The notes: generated from the letters alone by a model not told the origin. DNA of 64,000 bases from an uncultured Rhodospirillales bacterium (GCA_903828515.1 CAIKMD010000006.1:186001-250000); one strand, 5' to 3'. Shown: positions 27,898-36,330, counted from the stretch's first letter. Numbers and translations: made by a program.

Positions 27898-28926
27898 ATG
27901 AAGCGTTTTGATTTCGCCCGGCTCGGCCTTGCCGTCGGTCTGGCCGTTGCGTTGGTTGCGCCGCTCGCGGTTCACGCCGAACCGTTCAAGCTCATCGTCA
28001 CCGAGACCGAAACGCCGCTGGTGCCGAACTCGGTATCGGATCTCGCGATCCGGCTCGGCTACTACAAGAGAGCCGGCGTCGATGTCGAACTCATCCGCGT
28101 GCAGCAGACGCCGTCCGCCGTCGCCGCCTTGCGCGCGGGCGAAGGCGACATGGCGAACATCGCCACCGACACGGCGATGCAGCTCATCGGCCGCGACCAG
28201 ATGAAACTCAAAGGCGTGATCTCGCCCGACAAGGCCTTGCCCTTTCTGATCGCGGTCAAGAAAAGCATCACCAGCCCGCAATCGCTCGAAGGCAAGGTAT
28301 TCGGCGTCGCCCGCGTCGGCAGCGCCGATTACATCCTCAGTCGCGCGGTGCTCGCCAATCTCGGTGTCGCGGTCAACACGCTGCAATATCTCGCCATCGG
28401 CCAGCCGCCGGTGCGCGCGCAATCGCTGGCGGCCGGCCAGATCGACGCCACTTCGGTCTCGATCGGCGTGTGGACGACGATGCCCGACAAGAGCACATTG
28501 TCGATCCTCGTCGATCAGGCGAATTTCTATCGCCTGGCGCCGTTCGTCTCGAAGCTCAACGTCGTCACCGAGGCGGTCGCCAAGGCGAAGGCAACGCAGA
28601 TCGCCGGCCTCGTGCGCGGCGTCATCATGGCGTCGCGCGATTTCGCCAAGGACCCGAAGCTCTGGGTCGACGCGATGGTTCAGGCGCGGCCCGACGTGAA
28701 GCGCGAAGACCTCGAAGTCCTGGCGCAAGCCTATCGCAAAAGCTGGGCGGTCAATGGCGGCCTCAATATCAAAGAGGTCAAGTTCACCACCGACGTCGAT
28801 TACCAGGGGCCGGACTTCAAAGACCTTCGCCGGGTCGAGCCCGAGGACTGGATCGACACCAGCTTCATCGACGCCGTGTTGAAAGACATCGGGACCGACA
28901 AGGCGCAGGACGAGACCGGACGATGA
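27898..28926 (+). CDS. NitT/TauT-type ABC substrate-binding protein
   Basis: The ATG at 27898 with GAAGGG upstream gives 342 residues. The signal peptide is MKRFDFARLGLAVGLAVAL plus a short tail, with cleavage after VHA near residue 26. Typical NMT1/TauA blocks follow (LAIRLGYYKRAGVDVELI, LEGKVFGVARVGSADYIL). An alternative ATG at 27883 overlaps the LigB-like stop (ATGA). The stop overlaps the ATPase start by 4 bp. It is the receptor of the complete ABC importer in this cluster; its ligand is presumably the precursor of the ring-cleavage substrate. Confidence 0.92.
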   Translation: MKRFDFARLGLAVGLAVALVAPLAVHAEPFKLIVTETETPLVPNSVSDLAIRLGYYKRAGVDVELIRVQQTPSAVAALRAGEGDMANIATDTAMQLIGRDQMKLKGVISPDKALPFLIAVKKSITSPQSLEGKVFGVARVGSADYILSRAVLANLGVAVNTLQYLAIGQPPVRAQSLAAGQIDATSVSIGVWTTMPDKSTLSILVDQANFYRLAPFVSKLNVVTEAVAKAKATQIAGLVRGVIMASRDFAKDPKLWVDAMVQARPDVKREDLEVLAQAYRKSWAVNGGLNIKEVKFTTDVDYQGPDFKDLRRVEPEDWIDTSFIDAVLKDIGTDKAQDETGR

Positions 28927-29768
28927 ATGACGCGGCGGCGGGCATCGTTGTCCGCAACGTCTCCAAGACTTTCCGCCGCGCCAAGGAAACCACCGGTGTC
29001 CAGGCGCTGCACGCCGTCTCGCTCGACATCAAGCCGAACACCTTCGTCTCGCTGGTCGGGCCGTCGGGCTGCGGCAAGACCACGCTCTTGCGCATGCTCA
29101 ACGGCCTGATCCATCCCGACGAAGGCGAAATCCTGGTCGGGGGCGTGCCGCCGGTGCCGGGGCCGCATATGGGTTTCGTGTTCCAGTCGTTTCGTTTGAT
29201 GCCGTGGCGCACGATCCGCGACAACGTCTCGTTCACGGTCGAGTTGAGCGGGATGGACGCCAAGGAACGCGCCGACCGTGCCGATAAATATCTCGACATG
29301 GTCGGCCTGCGGCGTTTCGCCGATGCTTTTCCGAACGAACTCTCGGGCGGCATGAAGCAGCGCGCGGCGCTTGCCCGCGCGCTGATCGCCGAGCCGCGCT
29401 ATCTGCTGATGGACGAGCCTTTCGCCAGCCTCGACGCGCAGACCCGCGAGTTCATGCAGATCGAACTGATGAAGATCTGGCAGCACCATAAGAGCATCGT
29501 GGTGTTCGTGACCCACAGCGTCGATGAAGCGGTGGTGCTCTCGGATCAGATCGTGCTGCTGCGCCCGCGCCCCGGCGAGGTTGCCGAGGTGCTCGACGTC
29601 GATCTGCCGCATCCGCGCTGGGACTATGACGTGCGCGAGCGCCATGAGTTCGTCACGATGCGCCGCCATCTGTGGGAGCGTATCAAGGATATGGTCGCGG
29701 CCGATCCGCAATCGGAATTCTACATGCGCGGCGCCAAGACCGAACCGATACGGGGCGCCGAAGAGTGA
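28923..29768 (+). CDS. NitT/TauT-type ABC transporter ATP-binding protein
   Basis: This 281-residue ATPase starts at an ATG overlapping the receptor stop. Walker A is GPSGCGKTT, the Q-loop is FVFQSFRLMPW, the signature is LSGGMKQRAALARAL, Walker B is YLLMDEPF and the switch His is in VTHSVDEAV. It powers the importer formed with the permease at 26213. Its stop overlaps the GTG of the next gene, so receptor, ATPase and transferase are translationally coupled. Confidence 0.94.
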   Translation: MNDAAAGIVVRNVSKTFRRAKETTGVQALHAVSLDIKPNTFVSLVGPSGCGKTTLLRMLNGLIHPDEGEILVGGVPPVPGPHMGFVFQSFRLMPWRTIRDNVSFTVELSGMDAKERADRADKYLDMVGLRRFADAFPNELSGGMKQRAALARALIAEPRYLLMDEPFASLDAQTREFMQIELMKIWQHHKSIVVFVTHSVDEAVVLSDQIVLLRPRPGEVAEVLDVDLPHPRWDYDVRERHEFVTMRRHLWERIKDMVAADPQSEFYMRGAKTEPIRGAEE

Positions 29769-31300
29769 AGGTCCAGACCGCCCATGGCCGTAACGGCGTC
29801 GTCGCCACCGGGCATGGCCTCGCGACCGATGCGGCGCTCGCTGTTCTCAAGGACGGCGGCAACGCGGCGGACGCGGCGGTGGTCTCGGCCCTGGTGCTCG
29901 CGGTGGTCTGTCCCTATGCGACGACGCTCGGCGGCGATGTCTACGCGCTGGTCTATGACAAGAGCGGCAAAATATCGGGCCTCAACGGCACAGGTTGTTC
30001 GCCCGCATCGGCGAATGCCGACCGCTTCAAGGACGGCGTGCCGGGCGGCGGCCCGCTTGCCGCGACCATTCCGGGTCTGCTGCGCGGCCTCGCCGACCTC
30101 AACGCGAAATTCGGTTCGCGCGATTTCGCGTCCCTGATGACCCCGGCGATCAAACTCGCCGAAGACGGCTTTTCCGTTCATCGCCAATTGGCCGCCAACA
30201 CCGCGGATCGTGCCGCGCTGCTGATGAAGAACGACGCGGCGAAGGCGCTGTTTCTCCCCGGCGGCAAGCCGCTCGTCGAGGGCGACCGTTTCGTGCAACC
30301 CGAACTCGCGCAAATCCTGCGCACGGTACAGGCCGGCGGCGTCAATGCGTTCTATCGCGGCGGCCTCGCGCAAAAGATGGCGGGGGCGAGCGACGCGATC
30401 GGCGGTCTCTTCACCGAAGAAGATTTCGCGGCGCATTGCTCGCTATGGCAGGAGCCGATCGCGGCGCCGTTCTACGGCCATGACGTGGTGACCATGCCGC
30501 CCAATTCCTTCGGCGCGACGCTGCTGTTCCAGTTGCTCGATCTCGAAGCGGCCGACATCGGCGCCGGCGATCCGAACGGATTGGATTTCATCCTTAAGGG
30601 CTACGAGGCGCGCCGCGTTGCCTATCGCCAGGCCGCGAAGCTGATCGCTGATCCGCGCATGAGCGAGGACAAGCTTCGCCGCGCGCTCGCTGACGCCATC
30701 GCCGGGCAATCGCGTGAGGCAACGCCGATTCCGGCCGAGGCGCGCGACCGCTGCACGACGTGCGCGGTCGCGATCGATCGCGACGGCATGGCGGTGTCAT
30801 TGATCGAAAGCGTCTCGGCGCCTTATGGGTCGGGCGTGGTGCTCGACGGCACCGGCATCCTGCTCAACAACCGCATGGCCGGTTTCAACAACGATCCGGC
30901 CAGCGATAATGTCGTGGCACCCAAGAAGCGTCCGGCAAACACGCTGGCGCCGTGCCTCGTCACCAAAAACGGCAAGCTCGTCATGAGCCTCGGCACGCCC
31001 GGCACGGTCGGCCAGACCTGCACCCTGGCGCAGTTTCTCGCGCGAGTGCTGGCCTGCGGCGAAGACGCGGCGGTCGCGGCCGAAACGCCGCGCTGGTCGG
31101 TCGATTTCGCCGGCAAGCTGGTGGTCGAGGACACGATGGAAGCAGGCCTGCGCCAGGCGGTGCTGGCCCGCAATCCCGAGGCGAAGCCCATGCGCGAAGG
31201 CTGGATCAGTTTCGGCTCGATCAAGCTGGCGATGGTAGACGATGGCAACTATTCCGGCGTCGCCGATCATCGCCGCGTCGCCACTACGGCTTCCTGGTGA
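29765..31300 (+). CDS. Gamma-glutamyltransferase (GGT) family protein, cytoplasmic
   Basis: The GTG start at 29765 lies inside the ATPase stop (GTGA) and gives 511 residues. The N-terminal nucleophile fold of GGT is clear: NAADAAVVSALVLAV near residues 36-50, GSGVVLDGTGILLNNRMAGF near 355, and the self-processing site, normally TTH, as C330-T331-T332-C333. T331 should be the nucleophile after cleavage. There is no signal peptide, unlike secreted GGTs. In this operon it may remove gamma-glutamyl groups from an amine-bearing aromatic, as in gamma-glutamylation routes for amines, but no glutamyl ligase is present in the window. Confidence 0.88.
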   Translation: MKVQTAHGRNGVVATGHGLATDAALAVLKDGGNAADAAVVSALVLAVVCPYATTLGGDVYALVYDKSGKISGLNGTGCSPASANADRFKDGVPGGGPLAATIPGLLRGLADLNAKFGSRDFASLMTPAIKLAEDGFSVHRQLAANTADRAALLMKNDAAKALFLPGGKPLVEGDRFVQPELAQILRTVQAGGVNAFYRGGLAQKMAGASDAIGGLFTEEDFAAHCSLWQEPIAAPFYGHDVVTMPPNSFGATLLFQLLDLEAADIGAGDPNGLDFILKGYEARRVAYRQAAKLIADPRMSEDKLRRALADAIAGQSREATPIPAEARDRCTTCAVAIDRDGMAVSLIESVSAPYGSGVVLDGTGILLNNRMAGFNNDPASDNVVAPKKRPANTLAPCLVTKNGKLVMSLGTPGTVGQTCTLAQFLARVLACGEDAAVAAETPRWSVDFAGKLVVEDTMEAGLRQAVLARNPEAKPMREGWISFGSIKLAMVDDGNYSGVADHRRVATTASW

Positions 31301-31319
31301 GGGAAGCCGCGATGCGCCT

Positions 31320-31336
31320 TATAAGCCGATCTTATG
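31320..31336. promoter_or_regulatory. Candidate second LysR-type site (ATAAG-N5-CTTAT)
   Basis: A perfect 5-bp-arm palindrome with a 5-bp spacer at 31321-31335, inside the 126-bp gap between the GGT-like gene and the amidohydrolase gene. It shares the ATARG-N5-CYTAT form with 25770-25786. A further CCTTAT half-site follows at about 31338. Confidence 0.5.
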
Positions 31337-31426
31337 CCCTTATCTGCAATTCCGTTTTGCTTCGCCGGTGCCCGCTACCTAGCATTGTGCCAAGCGTTCC
31401 AGGCCCATCAGTAAAAGGAGATTTCG

Positions 31427-32611
31427 ATGCGTAACGGTTACCGGGTCATCGATGTCGACAGCCACGTCACGCCGTCGCTCGAAGTGCTGTACAAGCACGC
31501 CGGCAAGGCGGTCAAAGAGCGCTGGGACGAGCTGAAGCCCTATGTCCGTGAGATGAAATCGCCCGAGGGCCGCGGTCATCCCAAGGAGCCGTGGCACACC
31601 ATCAAGGTGAACCCGATCCCCTATAACCGCATCGCCGGGCAAAAGGCCGGTGCGGAAAAGGCCGAGAAGGGTGGCGCCGGCGCCGTCGAGGGCCGGGTCG
31701 AAAACATTTCGACCGAGGTTTGCCACGAGCGCATCCAGCATGACAATTCGGTCGGCCGTCTCGAGGACATGACGCTCGAAGGCGTTGACGTGAACGTCCT
31801 GATCCCCGGCACCTGGGCGCCCGCGTCGAGCGCGCTCGATCCCGCGCTGACCACCGGCATGTACGACGCCTATCACAATTACATGCGCGAATTCTGCAGC
31901 GTCGACACCAACCGTCTGAAAGGCCTCTTCCTCGCGCCGGGCAAGAACATTCCCTGGGCGGTCGAAGAGCTGAAGCGCATCGGCAAGGAAAGCTGGCTCG
32001 CCTGCGTGTGGCCGTCGCTGCCCGAAGGCATGTCGATCGACGATCCCGATCTGGAGCCCTTGTGGGCGGTGATGAACGATCTGCATCTCCCGATCATGCA
32101 TCACAGCTTCTTCTACGAGCCGCCTTACTTCCCCGGCTATCGCGACATCTGGGGCAATTCGGCGATCGCCCGTACTGCCGCGCATCCGTGGGGCGCGCAA
32201 CGTTCGCTCGCCTATGTCATCTGCGGCGGCATTCTCGACCGCTATCCGAACATCAAGGTCGGTTATTCCGAAACCGGTCATGGCTGGCTGCCGAACTGGC
32301 TGCTGCGCCTCGACAGCCAGGTGCATTACGTCAAAGGCGTGATCCCCAAGCTGAAATACCTGCCGAGCGAATATGCCAAGCAGGGTCGCGTCTGCGTCTG
32401 CATCGAGGCGCATGAGGGCCCGCTGATGACCAAGGCGGTGTTCGACATCCTCGGCGACAAATGCCTGATGTACGCATCGGACTTCCCGCATCCCGAGAGC
32501 GATTGGCCCCATTCGGTCGACAACGTTCTCAAATGGGGTAACATCATCGAGCCGAACCTGATGAAGAAACTGATGTCGGCCAACGCGGATTCCTATCTGC
32601 GGATGAGTTGA
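31427..32611 (+). CDS. Amidohydrolase-2 family protein
   Basis: This 394-residue TIM-barrel protein starts after AAAAGGAG. Metal-site blocks are VDSHVTPS near residue 12, MHHSFFYEPP near 223, ETGHGWLP near 283 and YASDFPHPESDW near 348. This subgroup (DxH instead of HxH at the N terminus) includes decarboxylases and hydrolases of aromatic ring-cleavage products. It has its own upstream region with a LysR-type palindrome and leads a second unit of five closely spaced genes up to 34542. Confidence 0.87.
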   Translation: MRNGYRVIDVDSHVTPSLEVLYKHAGKAVKERWDELKPYVREMKSPEGRGHPKEPWHTIKVNPIPYNRIAGQKAGAEKAEKGGAGAVEGRVENISTEVCHERIQHDNSVGRLEDMTLEGVDVNVLIPGTWAPASSALDPALTTGMYDAYHNYMREFCSVDTNRLKGLFLAPGKNIPWAVEELKRIGKESWLACVWPSLPEGMSIDDPDLEPLWAVMNDLHLPIMHHSFFYEPPYFPGYRDIWGNSAIARTAAHPWGAQRSLAYVICGGILDRYPNIKVGYSETGHGWLPNWLLRLDSQVHYVKGVIPKLKYLPSEYAKQGRVCVCIEAHEGPLMTKAVFDILGDKCLMYASDFPHPESDWPHSVDNVLKWGNIIEPNLMKKLMSANADSYLRMS

Positions 32612-32633
32612 TCGCTGACAAGGACCGCGCGCC

Positions 32634-33080
32634 ATGATGGATTTCGAGAAGGCGATGAAGTTCCTCGAGACGGCGAAATCCATCGGCCGCGAAAAGGGGA
32701 TCGAGGTCTCGGTCGCGATTCATGACGCGGCCGGCCATCCGGTCCTGGTCGCGCGCGGCAAGGCCGATTCCTGGCACGGTCCCTATATGGCGATGGGCAA
32801 GGCGCGCCTCGCCGCCGCGTTCAAGAAATCGACGGCCAAGCTGATCGAGCAGTGGAAGGACCGGCCGCTCTATCCGATGAGCCTGACCGAGATCATTCCC
32901 GGCGGCATCACCCTCAATCCCGGCGGCGTGCCGATCTTCGAAGACGGCGTGTGCATCGGCGCGATCGGCTGCGGCGGCTCCTCGCCCGAGGGCGATCACG
33001 AGGTGGCGCGCAAGACGGTCGAGGCCTTGGGCGCGCACAAGCCGGGCACCGGCAAGGACAAAGCGAAAGCGGCGGAGTAG
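32634..33080 (+). CDS. HbpS/GlcG (DUF336) family heme-degrading-like domain protein
   Basis: This 148-residue protein has the GlcG/HbpS fold: an N-terminal helix (FEKAMKFLETAKSIGREKGIE in part), VSVAIHDAAGHPVLVAR, and C-terminal PGGVPIFEDGVCIGAIGCGGSSPEGDHEVA (shown in part as family blocks). Members are small-molecule or heme-binding proteins common in degradation operons, sometimes as auxiliary subunits of dioxygenases or dehydratases. It lies 22 bp after the amidohydrolase gene and 4 bp before the RidA gene. Confidence 0.85.
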   Translation: MMDFEKAMKFLETAKSIGREKGIEVSVAIHDAAGHPVLVARGKADSWHGPYMAMGKARLAAAFKKSTAKLIEQWKDRPLYPMSLTEIIPGGITLNPGGVPIFEDGVCIGAIGCGGSSPEGDHEVARKTVEALGAHKPGTGKDKAKAAE

Positions 33081-33084
33081 CCCC

Positions 33085-33468
33085 ATGGCGAAGAAACAGG
33101 CGATCCGGACCGACAAGGCGCCGACCCCGACCGGCCCGTTCAACCAGGCGATCAAGATCGGCAACATGGTCTTCTGTTCGGGCCAGGCCGGGCGCAATCG
33201 CGAAACCGGCAAGATGGGCGACATTCACGACCAGGCAAGGCGCTGCCTCGGCAATCTCTCCAACATCCTCGAAGCCGCGGGCGCCTCGCTCGCCGACGTG
33301 GTCAAGGTCACGGTCTTCTTGCGCAACGGCGAGGACTGGAAAGGCTTCAACGAGGAATATCTGAAGCTGATGCCCGAGCCCTTGCCGGCGCGCACCTCGG
33401 CGATCGTCGAGTTGAAGGCCGCCGACATGCTATGCGAAGTCGAATGCATCGCGGTGATCGGGGAATGA
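33085..33468 (+). CDS. RidA (YjgF/UK114) family deaminase
   Basis: This 127-residue protein has the RidA pattern: APTPTGPFNQAIKIGNMVF, GQAGRNRETG, NILEAAGASLADVVKVTVFL and the catalytic Arg in PLPARTSAIVELKAAD. RidA proteins hydrolyse reactive enamines and imines to ketones and ammonia, and in aromatic-amine pathways act as aminomuconate or aminoacrylate deaminases. Its presence supports a nitrogen-containing ring-cleavage intermediate in this cluster. It overlaps the next gene by 4 bp (ATGA). Confidence 0.92.
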   Translation: MAKKQAIRTDKAPTPTGPFNQAIKIGNMVFCSGQAGRNRETGKMGDIHDQARRCLGNLSNILEAAGASLADVVKVTVFLRNGEDWKGFNEEYLKLMPEPLPARTSAIVELKAADMLCEVECIAVIGE

Positions 33469-34151
33469 CCGCGCTCGACGTCACCATCCATCGCGGCGCC
33501 AAAATGTCGGCGGAGACCGTCACCATCCATCAACTCGTGATCGCCGGCTGGACCGGCCGCGATCAGGCCGCGGTCGAACACCACATCAAGGAGCTGGAGG
33601 CGTTGGGCATCGCGCGTCCGGCGACGACGCCGATCTTTTATCGCGCGGCGGCAAGCCGTCTCACCACTGCCGGCGCAATCGAAGCGACCGGCGGCGACTC
33701 ATCCGGCGAGGTCGAATTCGTGATGGTCGCGCACAAGGGCGCGCTCTTCGTCGGCATCGGCTCCGACCACACCGACCGCAAGGTCGAAACCTATAACGTC
33801 ACCGTCTCGAAACAGATGTGCGAGAAGCCGGTGGCGCCCGAACTCTGGGCCTTCGATGACGTGGCGCCGCATTGGGACAAACTGATCCTGCGCTCCTGGG
33901 CCTGCGAGGGCGGCGCGCGCACGCTTTATCAGGAAGGATCGGTCGCCGCGATGCGCCCGCCCGCCGAACTGATCGCGCGCTATACCGACGGCAAGGGCCT
34001 GCCCGACGGCACGCTGATGTTCTGCGGCACGCTCGCGGCCAAGGGCGGCATCCGTCCGGCGCCGCGTTTCGAATTCGAAATCGAGGACCCGGTTCGCGGC
34101 CTCACCATCCGTCACGGCTACGACATCAAAACCCTGCCGGTTATGGGTTGA
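33465..34151 (+). CDS. DUF2848 family protein
   Basis: The ATG at 33465 overlaps the RidA stop and gives 228 residues. The sequence matches DUF2848, related to the fumarylacetoacetate hydrolase fold: VIAGWTGRDQAAVEHHIKEL, ARPATTPIFYR, GEVEFVMVAHKG, VGIGSDHTDR and SKQMCEKPVAPELW. The conserved acidic residues and SDH motif suggest a metal-dependent lyase or hydrolase. Translational coupling to RidA suggests consecutive steps. The reaction is unknown. Confidence 0.85.
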   Translation: MTALDVTIHRGAKMSAETVTIHQLVIAGWTGRDQAAVEHHIKELEALGIARPATTPIFYRAAASRLTTAGAIEATGGDSSGEVEFVMVAHKGALFVGIGSDHTDRKVETYNVTVSKQMCEKPVAPELWAFDDVAPHWDKLILRSWACEGGARTLYQEGSVAAMRPPAELIARYTDGKGLPDGTLMFCGTLAAKGGIRPAPRFEFEIEDPVRGLTIRHGYDIKTLPVMG

Positions 34152-34161
34152 AGGAGACATC

Positions 34162-34542
34162 ATGGCGGTCAACAAGAAGCACCACGAATTCCACACCCTG
34201 GATCTGACGACCGGATGGCAGCCTTTGGACGGCTATCCGCCCGGCATCGACGAGAAGATCATCTCGGGCGGGCTCGACGAAAAGAACCGCAAGGGCGCGC
34301 GCACGCGACTGTTGAAGTTCGAGCCCGGCGTCTACACCACGGCGCCCTTCGTCCATAATTATTGGGAAGAAGTCTTTCTCGTCACCGGCGACCTCACCGT
34401 CGGCAACGACGCGCAGGGCAAAGGCGGCGAGTCATTCCCCGCCTGGACCTACGCCGTCCGCCCGCCCGGCGCCGCGCACGGGCCCTTCCGCTCGGACAAG
34501 GGCTGCATCCTGTTGGAGATGCATTACTACGATCCGCCGTGA
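34162..34542 (+). CDS. Cupin domain protein
   Basis: This 126-residue single-domain cupin has first-motif-like FEPGVYTTAPFVHNYWEEVFLV (given as family blocks PGVYTTAPF and HNYWEEVFLV) and second motif PPGAAHGPF. His and Glu positions suitable for a metal are present. Small cupins of this kind occur in aromatic catabolic clusters as dioxygenases, isomerases or sensors. It is the last gene of the unit that starts at 31427, 10 bp after the DUF2848 gene. The toxin promoter begins about 30 bp downstream. Confidence 0.85.
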   Translation: MAVNKKHHEFHTLDLTTGWQPLDGYPPGIDEKIISGGLDEKNRKGARTRLLKFEPGVYTTAPFVHNYWEEVFLVTGDLTVGNDAQGKGGESFPAWTYAVRPPGAAHGPFRSDKGCILLEMHYYDPP

Positions 34543-34572
34543 GTTGCTGAGCAGGCGGGCGCTTCAGTCCGA

Positions 34573-34607
34573 TTGTTCTTGACATTTGTTCCTATTTTGT
34601 TCTAGTG
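34573..34607 (+). promoter_or_regulatory. Candidate promoter with alphaproteobacterial SOS (LexA) box
   Basis: TTGACA (34579-34584) is a perfect -35 element; the -10 is weak (about 34601-34607). GTTC-N7-GTTC, the alphaproteobacterial LexA consensus, occupies 34588-34602, in the spacer between them. TTGTTC occurs three times (34573, 34586, 34597), so two overlapping boxes are possible. The toxin ATG is at 34638. Confidence 0.65.
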
Positions 34608-34637
34608 TGCCGCTCCTGACTGCATAGGGGGTGGGCA

Positions 34638-35951
34638 ATGCAGGAATCGTCAGGTTCGACACGGATGGTTGCTCGGGGCGTCGAGGCGCCCGTTCTGGTT
34701 TTCAATCCAAACGAATTGTCGCTCGACGATCGCAGGATCGTCGTCGAGCGCACGAATGACGGCGGCTATCTCTGCGTCGGGCTCGGCTCGGCGGCGCAAT
34801 TCCTTCGCGCCGTCGATGACGATGCCGATTTCGGCAAAGCGATCGCCGATCGGATGCCGCGTGGACGCGATCCGTTTCTCGCCCGGCTCACCGCCGCTGT
34901 CGCACTCGCGAAGGAATATGATTCCCAGCAGCCGCGCGACGAAAACGGGCGCTGGACCGGCGGCGGTATTGCCGGAAGCGTTGCTGCGACGGCGGACGCT
35001 CTCTTCGGCAACTCGGCAATCGCTCCAGCGCTCCGGGCGCTCGCCGAAAGGATATTACCAGTAATCCCCGAAGTAACGGGTGCTGCGGTTGTGGGCACGG
35101 CGCTAACGGCGACGGCGTTTCTTGGCGCGCTCTTTTTTCCGACATCCGGCGGCGCGGTTTCAGAAGGCACGTTGTCCGATGCCCCGGATTTTTCCTACCA
35201 CTTCGATCAAGGTACCGGCGTTCTTACTGTCTCGCGCCGGCACGACGACGGAACGAGCGAGACGGTGTTCTCGGGCCGCCATGATGCCGACGGCGTCTTT
35301 CGCGATGAAGACCACAACGCGATCGGCCGCCATCTCGGCAGCAGTGTCGCGCTCGATGCGGATGCCATCCGCGGCTATGAGGCGCGTGCGAAATCAAACG
35401 GTCAGTCGAGCGTCGGAGCGGATGCACAGGCAGGCACGGCGTTAGATCGCAATGATCCGAAGGCCTGTCCCGATCCCGGTCCCGATAAGCCCGGATTTAA
35501 GTCGGCGGGCGCGATCGCTTATCAAATGTACGTCGGGAAGCAGGTAAACGGGGTGCCCCTGCCGCCGGGTATCGGGATCATGATGATCAAGCCCGATGGT
35601 GGCCCGGTTTATTTTGACGATTGCCGTCTATCGAATGGCGTGCTGATCGAAGCCAAGGGAATGGGGTACGCCAATGCGTTACGAAATCCCAATTCGCTTC
35701 GAGCCTACTATATTTTGAAAAGATTCGAGAAGCAGTCGGCTCGGCAGATTGAAGCGGCACAAGGCCGTCCGATCGAATGGCATTTCGCCGAAGAAGACGC
35801 TGCGGATTTCGTGCGCGCGTGGTTTGCGCGCGATCGACCGCAAATAGCCGTCGTGTACACGCCCCCACCTAAGGGTTTGATCGGCGAACTCAAAAGAATG
35901 TTGGAAGGAGAATGGAATGAGCTTCGATATTATGCTGGCGTGTTTTCGTGA
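34638..35951 (+). CDS. Putative toxin with restriction-endonuclease-fold (Tox-REase-5-like) C-terminal domain
   Basis: This 437-residue protein has no signal peptide. Residues 1-95 are unassigned. Residues 98-110 read QPRDENGRWTGGG, a motif I associate with phage head-associated and polymorphic toxin-like proteins. Residues 147-167 are hydrophobic. The C-terminal part (about 285-410) resembles Tox-REase-5: YQ at 295, acidic D327-D328, then the E338-A-K340 pair (VLIEAKGMGY), and WHFAEEDAADFVR near 381. The D...ExK arrangement suggests a DNase. The gene overlaps the first immunity-like gene by 35 bp, and an SOS-type promoter precedes it. No secretion genes are nearby. Confidence 0.75.
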   Translation: MQESSGSTRMVARGVEAPVLVFNPNELSLDDRRIVVERTNDGGYLCVGLGSAAQFLRAVDDDADFGKAIADRMPRGRDPFLARLTAAVALAKEYDSQQPRDENGRWTGGGIAGSVAATADALFGNSAIAPALRALAERILPVIPEVTGAAVVGTALTATAFLGALFFPTSGGAVSEGTLSDAPDFSYHFDQGTGVLTVSRRHDDGTSETVFSGRHDADGVFRDEDHNAIGRHLGSSVALDADAIRGYEARAKSNGQSSVGADAQAGTALDRNDPKACPDPGPDKPGFKSAGAIAYQMYVGKQVNGVPLPPGIGIMMIKPDGGPVYFDDCRLSNGVLIEAKGMGYANALRNPNSLRAYYILKRFEKQSARQIEAAQGRPIEWHFAEEDAADFVRAWFARDRPQIAVVYTPPPKGLIGELKRMLEGEWNELRYYAGVFS

Positions 35952-36330
35952 CGGCGAGCCGCATCCCATCGATCGCAAACTCTTTGAAACGATATTCCTG
36001 GCGCATAACCAGCGTGCCAAAAAAGGTGGGTCCAATCCGGACGATGTCTATGTCGAGTATGCGGACGGAAGCGGCGGGACGATTGATTGTAGCGGGCTCG
36101 CCGACGGGTCCCTCTCGTTCGATCATTGCGGCGGCGAAACTTTCTTTGCCAACATGGTCGAACTCGCAGACAAGACAGCGTCCGTGATCTTTTGGGTGTC
36201 GGAAATATCGCCGACCGTCGTGACGAACGAAGCGACTCTGAAACACCTGCCGCCGGATTTCATCGAGGGCAGACCGGTGCGGGTTGTCCACAACGTCGAC
36301 GATATCCGCAAAGCGATCGAAGAAAGCTGA
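35917..36330 (+). CDS. Putative immunity protein, first of two tandem paralogues
   Basis: This 137-residue acidic protein starts inside the end of the toxin gene (35-bp overlap, GGAAGGAG ribosome site at about 35902-35909), the usual arrangement for an immunity gene. It starts MSFDIMLACFRDGEP and contains YADGSGGTIDC, DHCGGETFF and TNEATLKHLP, all recurring in the next gene. I recognise this as a family of small hypothetical proteins found beside toxins, but cannot name a characterised Imm family. It probably binds and blocks the toxin's nuclease domain. Confidence 0.7.
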   Translation: MSFDIMLACFRDGEPHPIDRKLFETIFLAHNQRAKKGGSNPDDVYVEYADGSGGTIDCSGLADGSLSFDHCGGETFFANMVELADKTASVIFWVSEISPTVVTNEATLKHLPPDFIEGRPVRVVHNVDDIRKAIEES

